DNA from: a bacterium
Lineage (GTDB): Bacteria; Krumholzibacteriota; Krumholzibacteriia; LZORAL124-64-63
Assembly: GCA_020049465.1 (NCBI GenBank)
Contig: JAIFKS010000004.1
Location: 1 to 64,000, forward strand
Direction: 5' to 3'
Length of the DNA: 64,000 bases
Both the position numbers and the translations under genes were made by a program. The notes below the pieces were generated by a model that worked only from the letters and a program-made list of their open reading frames with translations, did no database searches and had not been told where the DNA came from. Position 1 is the first letter of the stretch, and every line of letters begins with the position of its first letter. Positions 56,406-64,000 of this stretch are shown here, piece by piece.

Positions 56406-57395
56406 CGCGCGTCGCTCACCGCCCGGCAGTACGTGGACGGCGTGGTCGGCGGCGACCGCGCCGTGCTGGCGCGCGCCATCACCCTCATCGAGTCCAATGC
56501 CCCGGCGCACCAGCAGCTGGCGCAGGCGGTGCTGACCGAACTGCTGGCGTGCCGCGGCCAGGCGGTGCGGCTGGGCATCACCGGCGTGCCGGGCGCCGGC
56601 AAGAGCACACTCATCGAGACTCTCGGTACCTGGTTGACGGCGCGCGGCAAGCGCGTGGCCGTCACCGCCATCGACCCTTCGTCGAGCCTGACCGGCGGCA
56701 GCATCCTGGGCGACAAGACACGCATGGAGAAGCTGGCCGTCGATCCCAACGCCTTCATCCGGCCGTCGCCTTCGGGCGGCACGCTGGGCGGGGTGGCGCG
56801 CAAGACGCGCGAAACGATCGTCCTGTTCGAGGCGGCCGGCTACGACGTCATCATCGTCGAGACCGTGGGCGTGGGGCAGAGCGAGGCGCAGGTCCGCTCG
56901 ATGGTCGATTTCTTCCTGCTCGTCCTGCTGGCCGGGGCCGGCGACGAACTGCAGGGTTTCAAGCGCGGGGTCATCGAACTGGCCGATGCGATCGCCATCA
57001 ACAAGGCCGACGGGCCGAACGCGGCGGCGGCCGACCTGGCGCGCGCCGGTTTCGCCGGCGTGCTGCCCTACCTGCGGCCGGCCACCGAAGGCTGGCAGAC
57101 GCGCGCCTTCACCTGCTCGGCGACCACGGGCGCGGGCCTGGAGGAGTTGTGGTCGGTGGTGGAGGCTTTCGAGCGCCTGACCCGTCCCGGCGGCGCCTGG
57201 CTGCGGCGACGTGGCGAGCAGGAGCGGTCCTGGGTGCGCGAACTGGTGCGCGAAGGGCTCGAGTCGCAGTTCCGCGCCCACGCCGGTGTGGCTGCCCATG
57301 TGGAAGAGCTGGAGGACGACGTCGTTTCCGGGCGGCTGCCCGCGACCACGGCGGCGCAACGGCTGCTCGATCTGTTCCGTTTGCCGCCGGCCTGA
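56400..57395 (+). CDS. meaB: MeaB/ArgK-type G3E GTPase chaperone of methylmalonyl-CoA mutase
   Basis: A 331-residue P-loop GTPase. Walker A is GVPGAGKST (62-70). The metal/switch segments are TAIDPSSSLTGGSILGDKTRM and FIRPSPSGGTLGGVARKTRE, characteristic of MeaB. Walker B/switch is IVETVGVGQSE, and the guanine-specificity motif is NKAD. The C-terminal helices provide dimerisation. MeaB protects and reloads the mutase with adenosylcobalamin in a GTP-dependent manner. The gene directly follows mutB. The ribosome site is weak, so translation may rely on coupling through the repeated stop-start junction. Confidence 0.95.
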   Translation: MKRASLTARQYVDGVVGGDRAVLARAITLIESNAPAHQQLAQAVLTELLACRGQAVRLGITGVPGAGKSTLIETLGTWLTARGKRVAVTAIDPSSSLTGGSILGDKTRMEKLAVDPNAFIRPSPSGGTLGGVARKTRETIVLFEAAGYDVIIVETVGVGQSEAQVRSMVDFFLLVLLAGAGDELQGFKRGVIELADAIAINKADGPNAAAADLARAGFAGVLPYLRPATEGWQTRAFTCSATTGAGLEELWSVVEAFERLTRPGGAWLRRRGEQERSWVRELVREGLESQFRAHAGVAAHVEELEDDVVSGRLPATTAAQRLLDLFRLPPA

Positions 57396-57413
57396 TTCCC
57401 GCCTGGTGATCCC

Positions 57414-58049
57414 TCAGCGACCGAGCCGTGCCCGCACCCGGGCCGCCAGTGCCGGCGCCAACTCTCCGTACACCGGACTGCCGGTCAGTTCGTCCAGTTG
57501 CGGCAGCGCACCGGCTCCGTCGCCCAGCAGCAGCCGGGCCTGCGCGCCGTACCACAGGCCGCGTTCGCGCAGGGGCCGGGCGACCTGCGGCTGCGCCAGT
57601 TCGTCGAACACCACCAGCGATTCGGCGGTCTGGCCGGCCCGCAGCCGGGCAATGCCCAGATACATGCGCAGCATGGGTGCGAACAGCGGTTGGTTCGGCG
57701 GACCGCCGAGCGGGTCGGCCCGCAGCATGCGGTCGGCCCGGGCAAGCTGTTCAGCGGCCGCCGGCCAGTCCTCGTCCGTGAAGTGGGTCATGCCGAGGCC
57801 GAAGATCGCGGCCATGGCCGGGCTGCCGGCTGTGCGCATGTCCACCGCCGTGTACGGCGGCGGGTCCAGATTCACCAGATCGTCGAAGGATGCGGGCCCC
57901 CGGCCGAGGGACCACCACAGGGCAGCAACCAGCGCCAGCGCACCCAGGACCAGGCTCAGGCGCAGCGTGCCGCGGCGCCTGCGCGACGTGGGCGCGGTGG
58001 TGAAGGGTGCGCTTCCCTGGCCGTCAGCGGATTCGTGCGGGTCGTTCAT
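57414..58049 (-). CDS. small membrane-anchored TPR-like protein
   Basis: A 211-residue protein from ATG 58049, chosen for GGAG six bases upstream; the frame is open further upstream but that sequence is Arg/Pro-rich. A cytoplasmic N-terminus (about 1-28) ending in RRRRGTLR precedes one membrane helix (LSLVLGALALVAALWWSLG). The outside part has TPR-like helices (FTDEDWPAAAEQLARADRML, MYLGIARLRAGQTAESLVVFDELA, QARLLLGDGAGALPQLDEL). Similar small anchored TPR proteins sit next to sigma/anti-sigma genes in some genomes, but none is visible here. It is convergent with meaB and divergent from cysS. Function unknown. Confidence 0.7.
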   Translation of the reverse strand: MNDPHESADGQGSAPFTTAPTSRRRRGTLRLSLVLGALALVAALWWSLGRGPASFDDLVNLDPPPYTAVDMRTAGSPAMAAIFGLGMTHFTDEDWPAAAEQLARADRMLRADPLGGPPNQPLFAPMLRMYLGIARLRAGQTAESLVVFDELAQPQVARPLRERGLWYGAQARLLLGDGAGALPQLDELTGSPVYGELAPALAARVRARLGR

Positions 58050-58320
58050 CTTGGGCTCCGTGCTGGTTCGGTTGCGGTGGCGTCTGCGGACGGCGGGCGG
58101 GCAGGCGCGGTGTGTCCCGATGATGGAACGGGTGCGTCGGGTTGGCAAGTCCGTGGGCGGGCTGCCCTCGGCGGACAGCCATGGGCCGACTGCCGTGGGC
58201 GCGGGCTGCGCCATCGCATTTCCGGGGCTGGTCCGCGCGGCCGTCGCCGCCTATCATGGTGCGGTGCCGATCAAACCCCCTCGGGCGGCCGCTCCGCGCG
58301 GACGGTCGCCGGGAGCCGAT

Positions 58321-59931
<1,611 letters not shown>

Positions 59932-59949
59932 GCCGCGCCCGGTTCGCCG

Positions 59950-60957
59950 TCAGAAGGCGGCCACCAGCTGCGCCAGCCACAGGTCCGGCTGCGCCTCGTC
60001 CAGCGCCGCGCGGTATTCCAGGCGCAGTTCGGCCGGGGCGGCGACGCCGAGCCCGAGTCCGGCGCTGACGCTTTCCAGGTCGGCGAGCCCGGTCTGCTCG
60101 TAGTCGACGTTGTCGTAGCGGCCGAACAGGTACCAGCCCGCGAAATCGCGCGTGCCCTGCGCGTACCAGCCGCGGTTCGTGAAATCGGCTTCGGCGCCGA
60201 AGTCCAGGCGGTGGCTGATGAACTCGGCCTTCACGGCCCACGGCCCCCGCTTCGCCTGAGCGTCCACGCCCACCAGCGTCATCGCCTGGTCGTCCGCGAC
60301 GGTCGAGAATCCCGCCGCCGAGACTCCGCACTCCACACCCGTCATCGGCAGGGCGCTGATCCGCGCGCCCACCGATGATTCGGTCGCCAGCAGCACAGCG
60401 TCATCGGTGCCGCTCGCCAGTTCGCCGTCCATTCCGTTGGCCAGCCAGGCGCGCAGCGTGTAGCGATCCGCCTCGATGAAGAAGCCCACACCAAGTTCGT
60501 TCCAGCCCGCGTGCGTGGATGCCACGACGTCCGGCGCCGTGATCGTGCGGCGGTCCACCGACGGGCAGACGAGCCAGTCGATGCCGAACGGGATGTCGAA
60601 CTTCCCGACCACGAAGCCCGAGCGCTGCCACTTCTCGTAATGGTGGCGGCAATCCGAGCCGCGGCCGGCGATCAGGAACTCGACGGTGGCAGCGCCCAGG
60701 CCGAAGGTCTGCGTGGCCGGGTCGTAGGCGATCGCCACGCAGGCGCAGCTGTTGCCCGACATGCAGGCCGAGAAGTCGAGTTCGGCCTGTCCGAGACGGA
60801 AGTCGCGCTCGCCGGGCGCGCGGTCGTCGGTCGTGAACTGGAGGTCCATGAAGCCGGTGATCTCGAAGGGGGTTTCGGCGACAGTGATGGCGCCCGCCGC
60901 GGAGGCCGTCAGCGCGCACATGCAGGTGGCGAAAACAGTCGAGAATGTCCGTCCCAT
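59950..60957 (-). CDS. predicted outer-membrane porin-like beta-barrel
   Basis: A 335-residue exported protein with a signal peptide ending TASAAGA. The body is made of amphipathic strands separated by acidic turns (for example ITGFMDLQFTTDD, RSGFVVGKFDIPFGIDW, WAVKAEFISHRLDFG, WYLFGRYDNVDYEQ) and ends LWLAQLVAAF, with a terminal Phe as in outer-membrane barrels. The pattern GKFDIPFGID with paired WYAQG/GWYLFGRYD strands recalls phosphate-selective or other small-solute porins, but I cannot assign a substrate. Three Cys near residues 65-72 (CMSGNSCAC) are unusual for a barrel. The start has GAGG seven bases upstream. Transcription probably begins in the A/T island near 61060. Confidence 0.7.
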   Translation of the reverse strand: MGRTFSTVFATCMCALTASAAGAITVAETPFEITGFMDLQFTTDDRAPGERDFRLGQAELDFSACMSGNSCACVAIAYDPATQTFGLGAATVEFLIAGRGSDCRHHYEKWQRSGFVVGKFDIPFGIDWLVCPSVDRRTITAPDVVASTHAGWNELGVGFFIEADRYTLRAWLANGMDGELASGTDDAVLLATESSVGARISALPMTGVECGVSAAGFSTVADDQAMTLVGVDAQAKRGPWAVKAEFISHRLDFGAEADFTNRGWYAQGTRDFAGWYLFGRYDNVDYEQTGLADLESVSAGLGLGVAAPAELRLEYRAALDEAQPDLWLAQLVAAF

Positions 60958-61054
60958 CGCGATACCTCGCCCTTCGCCCGGAAACCCGTGCCCGACGGAC
61001 GGCCCATGCGGGGCGGTCCGAGGTAACCGTGGATTCGTCCGGACGCGGGTTTTC

Positions 61055-61087
61055 TTTAATTATATAATATATTTTGAACTATGGTTA
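61055..61087 (-). promoter_or_regulatory. A/T-only island with -10 box upstream of the porin-like gene
   Basis: Twenty-one consecutive A/T bases (61055-61075) contain the perfect palindrome ATTATATAAT (61059-61068). On the minus strand TATAAT (61059-61064) has a weak -35 TAACCA (61082-61087) at 17 bases. It is about 100 bases upstream of the porin-like start. Confidence 0.5.
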
Positions 61088-61139
61088 TTCATGGTGATGC
61101 GAGGTTGGCAGACGGGACGGGCGGTCACGACGAGAGCCC

Positions 61140-61904
61140 TCAGCCACGCACGAAATAGGCCAGGGAAACGCAGATGCCGATCGCGACCACCGTCCAGCGC
61201 AGCGTGGCGGGCCGGATGCGGCCGGCAAAGCGGCCGCCGAGCGTGCCGCCCAGCAGCGCGCCGACCGCCATCACCAGGGCCACGGGCCAGACCACTTCAC
61301 CGGAGAACACGAAGAACACGGCCGCCGCCACGTTGACGGCGAACGAGATGGTCTGCTTCAGCGCATTGAGCCGCGTCAGCGAATCGGACAGCGTCAGACC
61401 CAGCGCGGCCAGGACGATCACGCTCAGCCCCGCGCCGAAATAGCCGCCGTAGACCGAGGCGAGCAGGACCGGCAGCCAGGCCACGCGCTCCAGTCGCGCA
61501 CCGTGGTGCTCGCCCAGGCGGCGCACCAGCCAGGCGCGGACCGGACCCTGGACGGCCAGCAGCACCGACGCGCCCAGGATCAGCCAGGGGACCAGCGCGC
61601 GGAACGACTTCTCGCCCGTCTCCAGGAGCAGCAGTCCGCCGGCCACGCCGCCGAGGGCGCCGGCCGGCAGCAGGCGCCACAGGCGACGGCCCTGCCCGCG
61701 CAGGTCCTGCCGCTGCGCCAGCGTGCCGCCGATGTAGCCGGGACAGAGCGCGACCGTGTTGGTCACGTTCGCGGCGACCGCGGGAATGCCCAGGGCGATG
61801 AGTGCGGGGAACGTGATCAGCGTGCCGCCGCCGGCCAGCGCGTTGACGGCGCCCGCGGCGACGGCGGCCAGTCCGGCCAGCAGGAGGTCCCATCCGCTGA
61901 ACAT
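61140..61904 (-). CDS. TSUP (TauE/SafE) family membrane transporter
   Basis: A 254-residue inner-membrane protein with about eight helices in two related halves. The family opening [24 protein letters not shown] and the second-half counterpart [21 protein letters not shown] are clear. TSUP members move sulfite, sulfonates, sulfoacetate or organic anions. The substrate here is unknown. It follows the PLP-enzyme gene in the same direction after 52 bases and may belong to the same transcript; the ATG has GGAG about eleven bases upstream. A sulfur or carbamoyl-compound efflux role linked to the neighbouring enzymes is possible but unproven. Confidence 0.88.
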   Translation of the reverse strand: MFSGWDLLLAGLAAVAAGAVNALAGGGTLITFPALIALGIPAVAANVTNTVALCPGYIGGTLAQRQDLRGQGRRLWRLLPAGALGGVAGGLLLLETGEKSFRALVPWLILGASVLLAVQGPVRAWLVRRLGEHHGARLERVAWLPVLLASVYGGYFGAGLSVIVLAALGLTLSDSLTRLNALKQTISFAVNVAAAVFFVFSGEVVWPVALVMAVGALLGGTLGGRFAGRIRPATLRWTVVAIGICVSLAYFVRG

Positions 61905-61956
61905 GAGTCGACCCGCTCCGGGGTTCGGGGATCCGCGTGCGTGCAGGTGACGCCGG

Positions 61957-63258
61957 TCAGGACAGCGGCGGCACCGGTTCCGGCATCCGGCACGCCCCGA
62001 GCGCGGCGCCCGGGTCCTTCAGGCCGTGGCCGGTGACCAGCACCGCCACGCGCTCGCCCGGCCGCACCAGTCCCTGGTCCAGCGCGGCGCGCACGCCCGC
62101 CATGCCGGTCGCGCCCGAGGGCTCGGCGAACACGCCGGCCTTCGCGGCAAGTTCGACAATGGTCGTGATGATCGTCTCGTCCGGCACCGCCAGGAAGGCT
62201 CCGCCGGTCGCGGCGACGTACCGCCACGCCTTGACGCGGTTGCGGGGGATGCCGACGCTGATCGAGTCGGCGATCGTCTTCGCCTCGACCGGCGCGACGG
62301 CCGCGCGGATCGTGGCTCCGTTCATCGCGGCGTGGCCGCCGGCAGCGGCAGCCCAGGCGCGGGCCAGCGGCGCGGCGCCTGCGGCCTGCACGCCGATCAC
62401 GCGCGGCACGCGGTCGGTCAGACCCAGCGCGCGCAGTTCCAGGAACGCCTTGGCCGTGGAGGAGATGATGCAGCCGTCGCCCACCGGCACGAACACGACG
62501 TCCGGCAGCGCCTCCGGGTCCGCGGTGAAGCCGTTCGTCAGGTCCCAGGCCAGTTCCAGCGCGGCGGTCTTCTTGCCTTCGACCAGCAGCGGATTGTGCG
62601 CGCAGTTGCGGCTGTACCAGTGGTGGCGTTCGATCTCGCCGAGCGACATCTCGAACGCCTGGTCGTAGGTGCCGTCGACGCGGATCACGCGCGCGCCGTG
62701 CAGGAGCAGCTGCGCCAGCTTGCCGCGCGGCGCCGCCGCCGGCACGAAGATCGTGCAGCTGAAGCCGCCGCGTGACGCCAGCACCGCGAGGCTCGCCGCC
62801 GCGTTGCCGGTCGAGGCGCAGGCCAGATGGTCCAGACCCAGCTGCCGCGCGCGCGCCATGGCCACGGCCGCGGCGCGGTCCTTCAGGCTGGCCGAAGGCA
62901 GGCCGGTGTCGTCCTTGATGACCAGCGAGGCCAGCCCCAGGTGGGCCGCCAGGCGCGGGGCCGGCAGCGGCGCCGTGCCGCCGACGGCCCACGCCGGATG
63001 GATCGCCGCCGGCATGACCGGCAGCAGGGGACCGAAGCGCCACAGGCCGCGCGCGGTGTCGCCGCCTTCGGCCCGCACCCGGGCCGCGGTATCCGGCGCC
63101 GGGTCGTACTCGGCGTCGAGGATGCCGTCGATGCCGCAATCGGCGCAGACGAAACCCTCGTAGCGGGTGTCGTACACGCGATCGCAGACCACGCACCGGC
63201 AACCCGTCCAACGCGGGTTGCCGGCGACCGGCGGCAGTTGCTGCAGAGCTTCGTTCAT
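61957..63258 (-). CDS. threonine-synthase-like PLP enzyme (fold type II)
   Basis: A 433-residue cytoplasmic enzyme. An N-terminal zinc ribbon (Cys22-x2-Cys25 ... Cys38-x2-Cys41) is followed by the tryptophan-synthase-beta/threonine-synthase fold. The Schiff-base Lys126 is in [10 protein letters not shown], the substrate/phosphate-binding turn is [10 protein letters not shown], and [10 protein letters not shown] supplies the Gly-rich phosphate loop. It could be a true threonine synthase, but the neighbouring knotted carbamoyltransferase recalls the E. coli ygeW-ygeX pair, where YgeX is a fold-type-II diaminopropionate ammonia-lyase. Elimination or ammonia-lyase chemistry is therefore an alternative. 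It starts four bases after the carbamoyltransferase stop, so they are co-expressed. Confidence 0.82.
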   Translation of the reverse strand: MNEALQQLPPVAGNPRWTGCRCVVCDRVYDTRYEGFVCADCGIDGILDAEYDPAPDTAARVRAEGGDTARGLWRFGPLLPVMPAAIHPAWAVGGTAPLPAPRLAAHLGLASLVIKDDTGLPSASLKDRAAAVAMARARQLGLDHLACASTGNAAASLAVLASRGGFSCTIFVPAAAPRGKLAQLLLHGARVIRVDGTYDQAFEMSLGEIERHHWYSRNCAHNPLLVEGKKTAALELAWDLTNGFTADPEALPDVVFVPVGDGCIISSTAKAFLELRALGLTDRVPRVIGVQAAGAAPLARAWAAAAGGHAAMNGATIRAAVAPVEAKTIADSISVGIPRNRVKAWRYVAATGGAFLAVPDETIITTIVELAAKAGVFAEPSGATGMAGVRAALDQGLVRPGERVAVLVTGHGLKDPGAALGACRMPEPVPPLS

Positions 63259-63262
63259 GCCG

Positions 63263-64000
63263 CTACATCGTCAGGGCCATGAGGGCCTTGGCGGTGTGCA
63301 GCCGGTTCTCGGCCTCGTCCCAGACGACCGACTGCGGCCCGTCGATGACCGCGTCGGTCACTTCCTGGCCGCGGCTGGCCGGCAGCGGGTGCATGTAGAT
63401 GGCGTCTTTCGCAGCCATCGCCATGCGCTTCTCGTTGGCGATCCAGTCGGGGTATCTGCTGATGTGCTGCACGGCAGCCTGCCGGTCCGGCTCGGTCACG
63501 AGGCAGCCCCAGCTCTTCGGGTAGACGATGTGCGCGCCTTCGAAGGCGGCGTCCATGTCGTCGACCATCTCGAACTTCGTCCCGTTCGCGGCCGCGTTGG
63601 CCTGCGCCTGCGCGAGGATCTCCGGCATCAGCTTGAATTCCTTCGGATGCGCCAGCGTCACGTCCAGGCCGAAGCGCGACATCATCAGGATCGTCGACTG
63701 CGGCACCGAGATGGGGCGCACGTACGACGGGGCGTAGGTCCAGCTGACGGCGATCTTGCGGCCGCGCAGCCCGTCGGGGAACTTCTCGCGGATGGTCATC
63801 AGGTCGGCCACGGCCTGGCAGGGATGGAAGATGTCGCACTGCATGTTCAGCACCGGCACGCGGCTGAGCGCGGCCACGCTGCGGATGAAGGCGTTGCCCT
63901 TGCCCCAGTCGCAGTTGCGGATGGCGATGCCGTGGCCCATCCGGCTCAGGACGCGCGCGGTGTCCTGGGCCGTCTCGCCGTGGCTGACCTGCAGCTTTTC
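63263..64000 (-). CDS. knotted carbamoyltransferase (YgeW / N-acetylornithine type), 5' end outside window
   Basis: The frame is open to the right edge, leaving 245 C-terminal residues. The visible start SHGETAQDTARVLSRMG and LNMQCDIFHPCQAVADLM match the carbamoyl-phosphate half of this family; HPCQ is the carbamoyl-binding motif. WTYAPSYVRPISVPQSTI and DVTLAHPKEFKLMP follow the pattern of E. coli YgeW (WAYSPSYGKPLSVPQG). The end DEAENRLHTAKALMAL instead resembles N-acetylornithine carbamoyltransferase. Where those enzymes have HCLP, this one has MHPLPASRG, as in aspartate carbamoyltransferase. The amino-acid substrate is therefore open. It is the first visible gene of a minus-strand operon with the PLP enzyme and TSUP transporter. 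Confidence 0.85.
   Translation of the reverse strand, partial: EKLQVSHGETAQDTARVLSRMGHGIAIRNCDWGKGNAFIRSVAALSRVPVLNMQCDIFHPCQAVADLMTIREKFPDGLRGRKIAVSWTYAPSYVRPISVPQSTILMMSRFGLDVTLAHPKEFKLMPEILAQAQANAAANGTKFEMVDDMDAAFEGAHIVYPKSWGCLVTEPDRQAAVQHISRYPDWIANEKRMAMAAKDAIYMHPLPASRGQEVTDAVIDGPQSVVWDEAENRLHTAKALMALTM

Overview
The window is about 64 kb of very GC-rich (roughly 70%), densely coding DNA from a diderm (two-membrane) bacterium. The evidence for two membranes is a TonB/ExbB/ExbD system, predicted outer-membrane beta-barrels ending in an aromatic residue, lipoproteins, and a SPOR protein. At least six exported proteins carry an FlgD-like immunoglobulin-type module (D/N-P-F/C-N-P ... WDGRDD.GR.. 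SGTY), usually at the C-terminus. That architecture is typical of lineages around the FCB group such as Eisenbacteria, Krumholzibacteriota and Latescibacterota. The phylum is inferred from architecture only; no rRNA is present to confirm it. I see no tRNA or rRNA gene, CRISPR array, insertion sequence, integrase or phage gene, so this looks like ordinary chromosome.

Layout. 1-6.9 kb: an incomplete unknown protein; a SPOR protein and FabH on the minus strand; then a tightly coupled plus-strand trio of HAD phosphatase, a shortened YgfK-like iron-sulfur protein and a methyltransferase. 6.9-18.2 kb: an FlgD-module protein, a 1165-residue GH13 glycosidase, an AtuA-family protein, a membrane protein plus LemA, a hybrid histidine kinase and a phosphohexomutase. 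18.2-23.1 kb: a minus-strand operon of exported proteins behind a near-consensus promoter: a PEGA/CPPC lipoprotein, an FlgD-module protein, and a TlpA thioredoxin fused to a predicted beta-barrel. 23.3-34.1 kb: a YddG-type exporter, an S9 peptidase, a strong two-way terminator, a glycine-rich lipoprotein, an FlgD-module protein, a TPR protein, a SUI1/YciH protein and a second hybrid kinase.

34.5-40.9 kb: a fatty-acid beta-oxidation locus, fadN-fadA-fadE, with a divergent FadR-type TetR repressor. The shared control region holds overlapping dyads that fit FadR operators. This locus connects metabolically with 52.1-57.4 kb, where mutA, mutB and meaB convert methylmalonyl-CoA (from odd-chain or propionyl units) to succinyl-CoA.

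41.0-52.0 kb: the most distinctive part, an eight-gene plus-strand operon. In order it encodes a four-repeat FlgD-module surface protein, a PorV/PorQ-like outer-membrane protein with its own FlgD-like module, a 1038-residue TPR protein, ExbB/TolQ, two ExbD/TolR proteins, TonB, and an exported protein whose FlgD-like module resembles that of the PorV-like protein. The gene content suggests a proton-motive-force-driven machine for assembling or presenting surface proteins. That role is inference.

57.4-64 kb: a small membrane protein, cysteinyl-tRNA synthetase with an inserted zinc ribbon, a porin-like barrel behind an A/T-only promoter island, and an operon of a knotted carbamoyltransferase (cut by the window end), a threonine-synthase-like PLP enzyme and a TSUP exporter. 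The carbamoyltransferase and the YgfK-like protein near the left end are relatives of enzymes encoded together in the E. coli ygeW-ygfK region.
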